A stretch of DNA of 64,000 nucleotides from JAXGXQ01 sp040772685 (GTDB lineage: Bacteria; Bacillota; Clostridia; Saccharofermentanales; UBA5734), in NCBI GenBank assembly GCA_040772685.1, contig JAXGXQ010000003.1, positions 186,001-250,000 on the forward strand, given 5' to 3'. The notes under the pieces were generated by a model that was not told where the DNA came from, made no database searches, and worked only from the letters and a program-made list of their open reading frames with translations. Shown here one piece after another: positions 18,675 to 28,078 of this stretch; position 1 is the stretch's first letter; each line of letters begins with the position of its first letter. The position numbers were made by a program, and so were the translations under genes.

Positions 18675-19393
18675 CCAAGCGCGAATTTCCCAAGGTAGGC
18701 CTCAACAATACGGGCATCATGGCTAAGTTCGTCAGCTCGGCCACTCAGTATGATCCGCCCCTGGTCAATAACATAGGCGGTCTGAGAAACCTCCAGCGCC
18801 AGCTGCGCATTTTGCTCGATCAACAGGATCGGTGTGCCTGTCTTATTAATCTCAACAATCGTCTGAAACAAATCGTCGACAATAACCGGCGCGAGACCCA
18901 TTGAAGGCTCGTCGAGCAACAGAATTTTGGGACGTCCCATTAAGGCTCTGCCAATGGCCAGCATCTGCTGTTCACCGCCGGACAGGCTCCAGCTCAGCTG
19001 ATTGGCTCTTTCCTTAAGGCGAGGGAAGAGACCAAAAACTCTTTCAAGGTCTTCCTTGAAGTCGGCCCTGCCAAAAGCACCACGATAAGGTGCGGTGCCC
19101 ACTTCCAGATTTTCAACTACTGTCAGCCCTGGGAAAACATGACGGCCCTCGGGAACATGCAGAATTCCGCGGGAGGCGATTCCTTTTGGCGAAAGATGTC
19201 CGATCTCCTCGTCATTCCATTTAACACTGCCGGTGCGCTTAAGCACACCGGAAATAGCCTTAAGCAGGGTTGTTTTGCCGGCGCCGTTACTGCCGATCAG
19301 ACAACAGATTTCGTTGTTGCCAACCGTCAGGTTTATGCCTTTGAGCGCCTCAATGGGGCCGTAAAAAGCATGTAGATTCTCAATTTGCAGCAT
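18671..19393 (-). CDS. livF: Branched-chain amino acid ABC transporter ATP-binding protein, LivF-like (cluster 1)
   Basis: A 240-residue ATPase of an HAAT-family importer. Walker A GSNGAGKTT (34-42), signature LSGGEQQML, Walker B ILLLDEPSMGLAP and the switch region LIEQNA are intact. LivF and LivG form the ATPase dimer under the LivH/LivM pore in the cytoplasm. It is the last gene of the operon livH-livM-livG-livF and overlaps livG by 14 bases. No binding-protein gene belongs to this cluster. Substrate could be a branched-chain amino acid, urea-like molecule or another hydrophobic amino acid. Confidence 0.93.
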   Translation of the reverse strand: MLQIENLHAFYGPIEALKGINLTVGNNEICCLIGSNGAGKTTLLKAISGVLKRTGSVKWNDEEIGHLSPKGIASRGILHVPEGRHVFPGLTVVENLEVGTAPYRGAFGRADFKEDLERVFGLFPRLKERANQLSWSLSGGEQQMLAIGRALMGRPKILLLDEPSMGLAPVIVDDLFQTIVEINKTGTPILLIEQNAQLALEVSQTAYVIDQGRIILSGRADELSHDARIVEAYLGKFALG

Positions 19394-20144
19394 GTCTTCT
19401 CCTCCCCAGATAAGCCTCGATGACGGTTTTGTTTTTTGAGATTTCTGCCGGTGAACCTTCAGCTATTACGCAGCCAAAGTTGAGAACTGTTATTTCGTGG
19501 CACAGGTTCATAACCATATCCATGGAGTGCTCAATCAGAACAACGCCGATGTTTTGGGAAGCAGCAAGGTTCAGCAAGTCCATGGCCCGGTTCTGTTCTG
19601 CGCCATTCAAGCCTGCTGCAGGCTCATCAACCAGCATAACCTTGGGGTGTGAAAGCATGGAACGAACTATTTCCAGTAGTTTGAGCTGCCCATAAGGCAA
19701 CCCGGATATTTCGTCATCAATATCCACCTCAAAGCCGGCAACCTTCATCAGTTCAGCCAGCTCTGCTTCAAAACCGCCTGTCTTGGGGCTGAAAAACGAT
19801 TTCATGTAGCCCATCTGATCATCAAGGTCGCTGCCGATCAGCAGGTTCTCCCTTATATTGGATCGTTGCAGAAAGCGCGGCTGCTGAAAGGTACGGCCTA
19901 TTCCAAGGCGGGCACGTTTGTAATCGGGAAGCTTGGAAATGGGCTCCTCATCGAAATAGATTTCACCTTTATCAGCTTCGTATATCCCGCAGATCAGGTT
20001 CATGATAGTTGTTTTGCCCGCGCCGTTGGGACCGATCAGACCGCGGATCTGGCCGGGGTAAATAGCAAAGTTGACATCTTCTGCTGCTGTTACGCCGCCA
20101 AAGTACTTTGTCAAACCTTCAAGGCGCAGAATTGGCTGTGCCAT
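19380..20144 (-). CDS. livG: Branched-chain amino acid ABC transporter ATP-binding protein, LivG-like (cluster 1)
   Basis: A 254-residue ATPase. Walker A GPNGAGKTT (38-46), the LivG-type insertion with RTFQQPRFLQRSNIREN, a signature region with GLPYGQLKLLEIVRSM in place of a canonical LSGGQ, as usual for LivG proteins, and Walker B VMLVDEPAAGLN. It lies 2 bases after livM and overlaps livF. It pairs with LivF in the cytoplasmic ATPase dimer. Confidence 0.93.
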   Translation of the reverse strand: MAQPILRLEGLTKYFGGVTAAEDVNFAIYPGQIRGLIGPNGAGKTTIMNLICGIYEADKGEIYFDEEPISKLPDYKRARLGIGRTFQQPRFLQRSNIRENLLIGSDLDDQMGYMKSFFSPKTGGFEAELAELMKVAGFEVDIDDEISGLPYGQLKLLEIVRSMLSHPKVMLVDEPAAGLNGAEQNRAMDLLNLAASQNIGVVLIEHSMDMVMNLCHEITVLNFGCVIAEGSPAEISKNKTVIEAYLGRRRHAAN

Positions 20145-20146
20145 AA

Positions 20147-21130
20147 TTATTCCACCTCGCTTATCCGGGTTTGCTTTTGTTTTTTCTTTTTCTTGAAGAT
20201 ACTCTTAACCACTCCAGCCAGACCCATCGGCATAAAGATCATCAGGAGAATAACGCCGACACCGTAGACGAACTTGTAGTATGACGCCATAAAGCGCATT
20301 AGTTCTGGCAGCAAAGTTAAGAGTACAGTACCTACAAAAGCTCCCATTGTACTGCCGATACCGCCAAGCATTGCCATTACCAGGAAAATTGACGACTGCT
20401 CAAAAGTGAAGAGCTCCGACGTAATGTTGGTATTGAGAAATGCCAGCAAGGCACCGGCAAGGCCCGAAAAGGCGCCGGCCAGAACAAAGGAAATAATTTT
20501 GGTCTGATAAACATTGACGCCCAGGCAGCGTGCGGCAATTTCATTGTCACGGATTGACGCCAACGAGCGGCCCAGAGAAGAACTGCGGATGCGATGAACG
20601 ATTAGCCCGCAGATCAGGGCAAATACACAAAAAACATAAAAATAGTGAACTTTGTTGGCACAAACGAAGAATCCGATATCAAGCGGCGGTACGCCGGCAA
20701 TACCGTCTGCGCCGCCGGTTACCTGTTTCCAGTTAAGCATCAGGCTGTATAGAATCTGCACCAGGGCAATTGAAGCAAAGGCAAAGTATGTGCCTTTGAG
20801 CCGGAACAGCGCTATACCTATCAGGTAGGAAAATACTGAAGCAACAACAACAGCCAGAACTATCGCTATCAGCGGATGAATGTGGGCCCGGACAGTTGCT
20901 ATGGCAACGGTAAATGCTCCGATGCCCATTGTGCCGGCGAGCGAGAAGGTAACCTGCCCGCCCATTCCCAACATTACCGTCAGTCCAAGTATGGCAATGA
21001 AATAAATTAAGGCGTTGTCCATGATAGTCATCATGTACTGATTGGGAATCAGAATTGGCACAAGAATGACAAAGGCGATGCCAAACACGACGAACAGTAT
21101 GTTTGCTGGTTTAATTATGCTTTTCTTCAT
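20147..21130 (-). CDS. livM: Branched-chain amino acid ABC transporter permease, LivM-like (cluster 1)
   Basis: A 327-residue membrane permease with about eight to ten hydrophobic helices. LivM-family blocks are GGQVTFSLAGTMGIGAFT and GRSLASIRDNEIAARCLGVN, the cytoplasmic loop contacting the ATPases. It pairs with the LivH-like permease to form the pore. The C-terminus is strongly basic (KSIFKKKKKQKQTR). It sits 12 bases behind livH and 2 bases ahead of livG. Confidence 0.92.
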   Translation of the reverse strand: MKKSIIKPANILFVVFGIAFVILVPILIPNQYMMTIMDNALIYFIAILGLTVMLGMGGQVTFSLAGTMGIGAFTVAIATVRAHIHPLIAIVLAVVVASVFSYLIGIALFRLKGTYFAFASIALVQILYSLMLNWKQVTGGADGIAGVPPLDIGFFVCANKVHYFYVFCVFALICGLIVHRIRSSSLGRSLASIRDNEIAARCLGVNVYQTKIISFVLAGAFSGLAGALLAFLNTNITSELFTFEQSSIFLVMAMLGGIGSTMGAFVGTVLLTLLPELMRFMASYYKFVYGVGVILLMIFMPMGLAGVVKSIFKKKKKQKQTRISEVE

Positions 21131-21142
21131 GTCTTCGCCTCC

Positions 21143-22009
21143 TCACGCCTTATCAGCGATGCGCTCGCCGAAGATTCCTTGCGGACGGATCAGGAGAACG
21201 AGGATGAGGAAAAGGAACACTATCGCATCCTTGTATACAGAAGTAAGCAAGGTGCTGTAGGCTTCAATTATGCCGATCAGGAGACTGCCGACAACGGCGC
21301 CCTTGACATTGCCAAAGCCACCAACCACGATGCCGGCAAAGGCTTTAAGTGACATGGAGCCTAGTGATTGCGAGACAAGGAACAATGGTGCGGCCAGCCA
21401 GCCGCCGATGCTGGCAATGGTGATGCTGATCATGTAGGTTGCCATAATCGCGATTATCGTCGGAATGCCCATCAACTCAGCGGCGTAGCGATCCTGAGCT
21501 GTCGCCTGCATCAAACGGCCAATATAAAGTTTTTCAAATAGCATGAACACAATCAGCATCAGCAGGGCGCCGATTCCGATTATGAACAGATACTGATACT
21601 CTATGGAAATGTCTTCGCCAAACCGGAGTGAACCTTCGATTATCGGCTTGCTCTTGAGCGGAAATGGCCCCCAGATAAAACGAACCAGCTCTTTTAGCGC
21701 CATTGACGCGCCCAGGGTACTGATGGTAATGGTTACTGGCCAGGCAGCGTTACGCAGCGGCCAATAGACACTGAACATGAAAATGATTCCCACTATACCG
21801 AAGAGAATAAGAGCACTGGGCAGCATCAGCCAGAGTGGAAAATTCAACTGATATGTCAGCATATAGGCCAGATATGCGCCAAACATGAACAAGTCACCAT
21901 GCGCAAAATTCAGAACGCCTACTGCCTTGACAATCAGGATTAGACCCATGGCCATCAGACCATAGATCATCCCCATAGAGACACCGGAGATAAGCAATTG
22001 CAGCAGCAT
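21143..22009 (-). CDS. livH: Branched-chain amino acid ABC transporter permease, LivH-like (cluster 1)
   Basis: A permease of about 288 residues, beginning MLLQLLISGVSMGMIYGLMA. The frame extends upstream to 22099, but those extra 30 residues are not hydrophobic and have no ribosome site, whereas GGAAGG lies about 9 bases before 22009 (ATG 22018 is also possible). LivH-family blocks visible are GVLNFAHGDLFMFGAYLAY and the loop QDRYAAELMGI. It is the first gene of operon 1. The ABC operon is convergent with the YesMN genes, not in their transcript. Confidence 0.9.
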   Translation of the reverse strand: MLLQLLISGVSMGMIYGLMAMGLILIVKAVGVLNFAHGDLFMFGAYLAYMLTYQLNFPLWLMLPSALILFGIVGIIFMFSVYWPLRNAAWPVTITISTLGASMALKELVRFIWGPFPLKSKPIIEGSLRFGEDISIEYQYLFIIGIGALLMLIVFMLFEKLYIGRLMQATAQDRYAAELMGIPTIIAIMATYMISITIASIGGWLAAPLFLVSQSLGSMSLKAFAGIVVGGFGNVKGAVVGSLLIGIIEAYSTLLTSVYKDAIVFLFLILVLLIRPQGIFGERIADKA

Positions 22010-22139
22010 TTTCCTCATCCTTCCATTTTCTGCGTACGTTTCTGTAAGCGTTGGTTCCAGACAATTACCTACAGAATCAGTGCATTCTGCCATTATCATA
22101 AATCGACAGGGCAGAAGCTGAAATGCAGGTTTTTGACCG

Positions 22140-22169
22140 ATATTAGGATGATCTTTGCAAAATGAACAA
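22140..22169 (-). promoter_or_regulatory. Possible promoter of ABC operon 1
   Basis: On the minus strand, TTGTTC (22164-22169), an 18-base spacer and TAATAT (22140-22145). This is the best match I found in the 310-base gap between livH and the metallophosphoesterase gene. The rest of that gap (22010-22319) holds no gene or structure I recognise. Confidence 0.35.
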
Positions 22170-22319
22170 AAGCAATCGATATTTCATGGGTATTACTGGC
22201 ACATGTTACTGTCTGTTGGATTAAATTGGCTTGGGTTTGGACAAAATTGCCTTCGTGTTTTACTGAGTAAGGCATGAGAAGTACGGCAATAAAAGGCCTC
22301 ACCAGTTAAACAAATCTGT

Positions 22320-23567
22320 TTACAACTCCAAGGTTATGTTGTCGTCAGCAGGCGGCAGGTCACGCCAGAGATTTTCGATAATATATTTTTGGCTCTGATA
22401 AACAAGCTTCCCCCACAGACTTAGCCGTTTTGTGGAAAAAGCAGGCCTGAGTGCGGGATTTTCGTCACCATAGTAATGAGCCTGGTAAGCCGCCGCGATC
22501 TGGTCTGCAATGTAATCGGTATCACTTACGGGTACTTTGTAGGTACGCGCGGCTTTGATCGTATGCTGACGCACACTTTCACGGATCACGTTACCGGCGC
22601 GCTCAGCAAAACCTGTCTCCGGCTGGTAAAGCTCTGCCAGACGTAATGAAGTCAGTTTGAGCTGATTGCCGCTCAGCGAGCAGATGCGGACGGCGCAGGG
22701 CGGTGCTGCCAGTGAACCTGTTTCAATATCATAAAGAAAACCGTCATCACCAAAATCCGCGCGAGTGATATCGAGGGCATGGTAATGGCCGGTAAAAGCC
22801 AGACGCACACCTCCGGCAGCCAGGATCCTGCCAATGGCGCCGAAATCTTCCACAATAAAATCCGGATGAAGCTTTGCTTGACCCTGCCAATGTTCAACAA
22901 CACCGTGATGCTGCATATATAATACTTTTTTTTGTTGATTTCGGGCTTGCTGCAGGGCATTGCGCAACCAATCACGAGTCGCGGGCGTCAGGCGGCCAGC
23001 GACAATTTCTTCACAGCCGGGCTTATTGAAGCGGGAGCGTGTGCAATCGACAGCGATAAGCCACAGGCCTTCTGTAAGCTCGGCGGCGTAACTCAAAGAG
23101 CCCTCGTCACGGAGTATTGCCTGATCGTACCCATACGGCGCGTATAATTCAGCAAATTTTTCCGGACTGATATTCTCGCTCAGAATTCGCTGATCGCCTT
23201 CGTAGCGGTAAGAGCGGGGATTGTTCATGTCGTGGTTGCCTGGGATTACATAAACCTGTACGCCATTCTCAGCTAAACGCGCCAGTCGTGTCGGCAGTTG
23301 CTGATGACTTTCAGCTTCACCATCTTTGGTCAGATCACCCGGAATCAAGACAAACTGCACATCCGCTTTTAGAATTTCACTGATCGCCAGTTCCAGCAGC
23401 GCTTCGCTCTCTACGAACATGGTATCGGCATATTCGGTCGCGCTATCCAATGCCGTCCCGGGTTTAGCCAGTTCAGCCGCAAAAAAATGCAGGTCGCTCA
23501 TAACCGCGAAACGGACCTCCGGGTATGCCTGCCCTGGGATAGTAGCGTCTGGCTTGACTTTATTCAT
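22320..23567 (-). CDS. Calcineurin-type metallophosphoesterase
   Basis: A 415-residue phosphoesterase. The metallophosphatase motifs are in order: SDLHFF (first Asp and His), GDLTKDGE, GNHDM, then MQHHGVVEH and FTGHYHA. It has no signal peptide, so it probably acts in the cytoplasm. The frame opens at 23726, which would overlap the ALDH gene; ATG 23567 (MNKVKPDATIPG) has a GAGG upstream and gives normal spacing, so I chose it. It is the last gene of the four-gene operon from 26.9 kb. The substrate is unknown and the link to the metabolic genes is not obvious. Confidence 0.85.
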   Translation of the reverse strand: MNKVKPDATIPGQAYPEVRFAVMSDLHFFAAELAKPGTALDSATEYADTMFVESEALLELAISEILKADVQFVLIPGDLTKDGEAESHQQLPTRLARLAENGVQVYVIPGNHDMNNPRSYRYEGDQRILSENISPEKFAELYAPYGYDQAILRDEGSLSYAAELTEGLWLIAVDCTRSRFNKPGCEEIVAGRLTPATRDWLRNALQQARNQQKKVLYMQHHGVVEHWQGQAKLHPDFIVEDFGAIGRILAAGGVRLAFTGHYHALDITRADFGDDGFLYDIETGSLAAPPCAVRICSLSGNQLKLTSLRLAELYQPETGFAERAGNVIRESVRQHTIKAARTYKVPVSDTDYIADQIAAAYQAHYYGDENPALRPAFSTKRLSLWGKLVYQSQKYIIENLWRDLPPADDNITLEL

Positions 23568-23604
23568 TGCCCGTACCTCAAGCTTTGCAATATTTATTTC
23601 AAAT

Positions 23605-25047
23605 TTAGAGATAACGCACTCGGATATGTTTCGTATGTAAATATTCGTATAGACCCTCAGGGCCATGCTCATGGCCAAACCCGCTGTCTTTCCAGCCGCC
23701 ATAAGGTGCATTAATGACACCGGCATCCGGATTATTCACGGCGACATTGCCAGCGTTGATTTCGAGGGTTAAGCGGTTCGTCAAAGCAAGACTGTTTGTA
23801 TAAACTATTGCCGCCAGCCCATAGGGAGAGTCATTTGCCAGTTCAATGGCGTCATCAACAGTATCAAAAGGCATAACCCCAACCAGAGGTCCAAAGGTTT
23901 CTTCCTGCATTACCAGCATTTCATGATTAACATCAGCCAGAATACTCGGGGCATAATAATAACCTTTATTTCCTGGCAATCCTTCAGGCCTGCCGCCACC
24001 GCATAACAGGCGTGCGCCTCTGGCGAGAGCGTCATCAATATGGCGCTGCGTGGTTTCCATACCTTGCCGCGTGCACATCGGCCCCAAGTCAGGTGAGCCT
24101 TCAAGTCCGTCACCAACTTGCAGATTTTCTGCCGAGCGCTGGAATTTTTCCAGGAATTCCGCATATATTTGCCTATCAACGTAAATCCGGTTCACAGCAA
24201 TGCAAATTTGACCCATGTTGCGGAAGGATCTGCGCGCGGCACCTGCAACCGCGGCGGCCAAATCACAGTCGCGGCAAATAACCATCGGCAGGCTGCCGCC
24301 AAGTTCAAGTGATACTTTCTTCAGAGAAGTAGCACAAGCTGCCAGAATTTCCCTGCCGACAGCGGTTGAACCTGTGAAGGCAACTTTCTTAACCAGAGGA
24401 TTGTTTATCAGTAGCGGTCCGATTTCAGAACCACTGCCTGTTACGGCATTTACTACTCCATCCGGAATTCCGGTTTCCTGCAGACAACGGATAAACTCCA
24501 AAGGTGAGAGCGGTGTTTCTGATGGTAATTTGCACACAATAGTACAGCCTGAGGCCAGTGCGCCGCCAATTTTCCAGGCTACCAATTCGATTGGATAGTT
24601 CCAAGGGGAAATTGCCGCGGCTACGCCCATCGGCTGGTAAATCACTCTGCTTTCCACGTTTGGCTCAGCATTAGCAATAATGCGCCCGTAAACACGCTCG
24701 CCTTCCTCAGCATAATAGCGCAATATTTCTGCGCCCTTCAGAACTTCGCCTTCTGCTTCCTTAAGCGGCTTTCCCTGTTCCTGAGTCATCAGGCGGGCTA
24801 TTTCAGCTGCACGTTCTGCGATCAGGTCGCTGGCGCGTCGCAGCCAGGTTCCACGTTGGGCTGGTGACAGCCGCGACCAGGCTGGAAAAGCCCTGGCAGC
24901 AGCCGCAACAGCTTGTTCAACGTCGGCAGCGGCAGCTTTGGGAACCTGAGCGATGATTTCTTCAGTCGCAGGATTGATCACACTGAATGTCTGGCCGGTG
25001 CTGCCGGCAGACCATTGGCCATCAATCAACATTTTTCCCAGTATCAT
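23605..25047 (-). CDS. Aldehyde dehydrogenase (NAD(P)+-dependent)
   Basis: A 480-residue ALDH-superfamily enzyme that oxidises an aldehyde to an acid. Visible are the cofactor and oxyanion block SPWNYPIELVAWKIGGALASG, the general-base Glu in LELGG, and the nucleophile Cys in GQICIAVNRIYV near residue 280. It most resembles the succinate-semialdehyde/glycolaldehyde dehydrogenase group. The frame starts at a TTG at 25062, but ATG 25047 with GAGG 9 bases upstream is preferred. In an operon with an HpcH/HpaI aldolase, it could oxidise the aldehyde product of that aldolase. Confidence 0.9.
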   Translation of the reverse strand: MILGKMLIDGQWSAGSTGQTFSVINPATEEIIAQVPKAAAADVEQAVAAAARAFPAWSRLSPAQRGTWLRRASDLIAERAAEIARLMTQEQGKPLKEAEGEVLKGAEILRYYAEEGERVYGRIIANAEPNVESRVIYQPMGVAAAISPWNYPIELVAWKIGGALASGCTIVCKLPSETPLSPLEFIRCLQETGIPDGVVNAVTGSGSEIGPLLINNPLVKKVAFTGSTAVGREILAACATSLKKVSLELGGSLPMVICRDCDLAAAVAGAARRSFRNMGQICIAVNRIYVDRQIYAEFLEKFQRSAENLQVGDGLEGSPDLGPMCTRQGMETTQRHIDDALARGARLLCGGGRPEGLPGNKGYYYAPSILADVNHEMLVMQEETFGPLVGVMPFDTVDDAIELANDSPYGLAAIVYTNSLALTNRLTLEINAGNVAVNNPDAGVINAPYGGWKDSGFGHEHGPEGLYEYLHTKHIRVRYL

Positions 25048-25093
25048 AATCAACTGCCTCAAATGCGGGTGGCATCAGTCTGATATCTGTTGA

Positions 25094-25870
25094 TCAGGCT
25101 TTTGCCGCTTCAATTTCACGAGCCTGCTCAATCGCCTTTTTGGAACCATCAAAAATAAAGTTTGTTGCTGTAGATAAAGCACAGAAAGTAAAACCACGCG
25201 CCAAAGCATCTTCTACTGATTTTGCTCCGCCCAGTAAATGCATACCGGCTGCTTTGCCGTTACGGATGCAAGCTTCCCTGGCTTTATCCATGGCTTCGTA
25301 GATTACAGGGTGAGTGATTTGACCGCGATAGCCATAGGAATAGCTGAGGTCTGCCGGGCCGAGGAACATGCCGTCGACTCCGGGCGTGGCCATTATGGCA
25401 TCAATATTCTCTACTGCTTCCTTAGTCTCAACCATAACAATTACTAAAATGTCGTCGTTTGTCAGGCTCATGTCGCCGCTCAATTCCAAACCATAGCAAC
25501 AGTATGGGCCAGCACCGACGCCGCGCTTGCCTTCGGGCGGATATTTTGCCGCTTCCACTACTTCACGGGCATCCTCAGCGGTGCGAATCATTGGCACAAT
25601 AACGCCTTGTGCACCGGCATCCAGAATGCGGCGAATTGACTGCGGGCTTTTATCAAAAACACGAGCCAGTGGTACGCTGCCTTGATACTTAACTCCCTTT
25701 GCCCAATACGCATAGTCCTGGACAGAGTGCGCTGCGTGTTCAATATCAGCGGCTACCCAATCAAAACCAGCTTTCGCCATTATCTCGGCCACAGCTGGTG
25801 AGTTCAGGCCTTCCCAGCCGCCAAGCGCTGCCTTGCCTTGTTTTAGTAATTCACGTACTTTGTTTCCCAT
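25094..25870 (-). CDS. HpcH/HpaI family class II aldolase
   Basis: A 258-residue metal-dependent aldolase of the HpcH/HpaI/GarL family, which splits 2-keto-3-deoxy or 4-hydroxy-2-keto acids into pyruvate and an aldehyde. Landmarks: FDWVAADIEHAAHS (base His in the family position), DAGAQGVIVPMIRT, metal ligands in VMVETKEAVENIDAI (Glu) and FLGPADLSYSYG (Asp). Start ATG 25870 is 6 bases behind AGGAG; an upstream TTG at 25888 is less likely. It is flanked by the D-2-hydroxyacid and aldehyde dehydrogenases. Confidence 0.9.
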   Translation of the reverse strand: MGNKVRELLKQGKAALGGWEGLNSPAVAEIMAKAGFDWVAADIEHAAHSVQDYAYWAKGVKYQGSVPLARVFDKSPQSIRRILDAGAQGVIVPMIRTAEDAREVVEAAKYPPEGKRGVGAGPYCCYGLELSGDMSLTNDDILVIVMVETKEAVENIDAIMATPGVDGMFLGPADLSYSYGYRGQITHPVIYEAMDKAREACIRNGKAAGMHLLGGAKSVEDALARGFTFCALSTATNFIFDGSKKAIEQAREIEAAKA

Positions 25871-25939
25871 TTCATACTCCTGTCTCAACTATTATGTTGT
25901 TCCTTGCTGGAATATTTCAGTAACCCTCCGATGCGGCTT

Positions 25940-26920
25940 TTATTTATTGAAAACCTTCGGATTCACGCAATTGGCGGGTATTTCACCATTAAGAACCCTG
26001 ATAGCACCGTCCAGAGCTTCTTTTGCCATCGCGACGCGGGCATCCCAAGTCATGGAGCCAATATGAGGTGCCAAAACCACATTTTCCATTTCGAATAATT
26101 CCGGTGAAATCCGCGGTTCAAATTCATATACATCCAGGCCTGCGCCAGCCAGCTTGCCGCTGTTTAGCGCTGCGATAAGGGCAGCCTCATCAACAACAGC
26201 GCCGCGGCTGGCATTAACAAAATATGCACCTTCCTTAAGCAGTTCAAATTTGGCGGCGTCCATGAAGTGATGGGTTTCAGGCGAATAGGGCATATGCAGG
26301 CTCACCGCGTCGGATTGCTTTAGTACTTCTTCGAGCGGCAAGTTCTCTACCCCGATCTCCTGTTCCGTTTTACGATCAGCAGGGAATGGATCATAATAAA
26401 CAACTGACATGCCCAGGCCCTTTGCTTTGCGGGCTACGGCTTTGCCAATGCGGCCAAAGCCAAGAATACCCAGCTTTTTACCGTAAACCGTTGTGGCGCC
26501 AGGATAAAACATACAGCCGCAGAATTCTTTAGTCGCGCGTACGGTGCGTTCAAGGCGGCCAAGATCACGCATAACCGCCATCAACAACAGGATTGAAAGC
26601 TCCGCTGTCGGTTCGCGTACGGCAATTGGTGTGTTCAAAACCGGAATACCTTTTTCAGTAGCGTACTGCCAGTCGATATTGTCGTAACCCACACCAAAGT
26701 TAGTAATTACCTGCAAGTTGTTGGCATGCCCGATATCTATCAGCTCTCGGTCCGCTTTCAGCCCAATGCAAAACAAGCCGTCATAACCGGGCAGCTGCGC
26801 CAGAACTTCGTTCCGCGGCGCGATGCCGTTTTCCACTGGGTAAGAATCAAGTTGAACTATGCTGTCATATGCAGTGGCTATTTCTGCAGGCAGCCAACCG
26901 GAACATAAGATTTTCTTCAT
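25940..26920 (-). CDS. D-2-hydroxyacid dehydrogenase (NAD(P)-dependent)
   Basis: A 326-residue enzyme of the phosphoglycerate/hydroxypyruvate reductase family, interconverting a 2-keto acid and a D-2-hydroxy acid. The dinucleotide motif is LGFGRIGKAVARKAKG, and the catalytic Arg, Glu and His are in VNASRGAVVDE, DVYEFEP and LAPHIGSMT. Start ATG 26920 follows GGGAGG; a start at 26935 is in frame but has no RBS. It is the first gene of a four-gene operon. A role in glyoxylate, hydroxypyruvate or tartronate-semialdehyde reduction would connect to the glycerate kinase at 11 kb. Confidence 0.9.
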   Translation of the reverse strand: MKKILCSGWLPAEIATAYDSIVQLDSYPVENGIAPRNEVLAQLPGYDGLFCIGLKADRELIDIGHANNLQVITNFGVGYDNIDWQYATEKGIPVLNTPIAVREPTAELSILLLMAVMRDLGRLERTVRATKEFCGCMFYPGATTVYGKKLGILGFGRIGKAVARKAKGLGMSVVYYDPFPADRKTEQEIGVENLPLEEVLKQSDAVSLHMPYSPETHHFMDAAKFELLKEGAYFVNASRGAVVDEAALIAALNSGKLAGAGLDVYEFEPRISPELFEMENVVLAPHIGSMTWDARVAMAKEALDGAIRVLNGEIPANCVNPKVFNK

Positions 26921-27082
26921 GTGTGCCTCCCTCATGTGAATTGCTAATTCAATTTTATCACACCAGCAGATTATTTATTCAACCAAGCTAAGTGATTCAA
27001 CTTCGCTAAATTTCTTTTAAGCTGCTTAAGCCAGTGCCGGAGCTATATACAATGTGATAAGATCGAATGTGGAGGTGCTTGC

Positions 27083-28021
27083 ATGGTTCAACTGCTGGTC
27101 TTGGTGGAAGTTCTCTTTATTTTTCTCCTCATTATTTTGCTTGGCTACTCATTGGGCAAATTTAAGCTTGTTTCCGACAGATTTGCTGATGATTTGAATA
27201 CTCTGATGATGAACGTCACGTTGCCGATGATGCTGATTAACAGCTTTATTCAGCCGTTCAGCCAGGAATTGACTGAACAGGGACTGATAATAGCTCTGGT
27301 TACAATCGGCTGTTTGTTTATAAGTTTCCTGGTTGGTTTGCTTTTTTTGAAAATTTTTCGGGTTGAAAGGAATCGGCAGGGCGTCTGGCTATTAATTTCA
27401 ACATTTAGTAATTTGGGGTTTGCAGGTTTTCCGATAATTGAGGCTATGTATGGCAAAGAAGGTTTGTTTTTAGCCTCGTTTGCCCAGATTCCCTACGGCC
27501 CTTGCTTCTTCATCCTCGGCGCCTTGATGATGACAATGGGACAGGATACAAATAAAGTTACTCTACGTAAGGTATTTGCCAGTCCGATAATGATCACTAT
27601 CGCGATAGGTCTGGTGCTTTACTTCACTCAAATCAAACCACCGACATTCGCGGTAAAAACAATGTCGATGATCGGTAGTATGACCGGGCCGATCGCTATG
27701 CTGATTGTTGGCTTGAAACTGAGCCTGTTCCCCTTGGCAGAAGTGTTCAGCAGCGCAATACAATACAAACTGGCATTCGTCAGACTACTGGCAGCTCCAA
27801 TTGCTGTACTGCTGGTGTTTAAATTATTCCCTGCCGCCAGCGATACGCTGTTGCGGTCTATTATGATCATCACCTGTGCTTTGCCCGGGCCCGGTAATGC
27901 CACAAACATGGCCGTAACTTATGGCGGCGACGTTAATTTTGCTGCCCGCTGTACTGCCCTTACCGCAATTCTTTCGATTTTTACCATGCCAATAGTATTC
28001 TTTCTGCTGTCAATTGCATAA
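27083..28021 (+). CDS. AEC-family transporter (auxin efflux carrier type)
   Basis: A 312-residue membrane protein with about ten hydrophobic helices. AEC-family blocks visible are NVTLPMMLINSF near residue 45 and FSNLGFAGFPIIEAMYG near 110. Bacterial members carry malate, malonate or other small organic acids. TGGAGG precedes the ATG. It diverges from the four-gene carbon-acid operon, whose first gene starts 160 bases away, so it may move the substrate of that operon. Confidence 0.88.
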   Translation: MVQLLVLVEVLFIFLLIILLGYSLGKFKLVSDRFADDLNTLMMNVTLPMMLINSFIQPFSQELTEQGLIIALVTIGCLFISFLVGLLFLKIFRVERNRQGVWLLISTFSNLGFAGFPIIEAMYGKEGLFLASFAQIPYGPCFFILGALMMTMGQDTNKVTLRKVFASPIMITIAIGLVLYFTQIKPPTFAVKTMSMIGSMTGPIAMLIVGLKLSLFPLAEVFSSAIQYKLAFVRLLAAPIAVLLVFKLFPAASDTLLRSIMIITCALPGPGNATNMAVTYGGDVNFAARCTALTAILSIFTMPIVFFLLSIA

Positions 28022-28051
28022 AAACGCGAGCGTCCAAATCTGGACACTCGC
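28019..28051 (-). terminator. Terminator of the 3D-domain gene
   Basis: Arms GCGAG-C-GTCC (28026-28035) and GGAC-A-CTCGC (28042-28051). On the minus strand the hairpin is followed by TTTTTA. It overlaps the stop codon of the convergent AEC gene. Confidence 0.7.
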
Positions 28052-28078
28052 GCTGAATGCGTTGGTCAAGCGCAAAAC

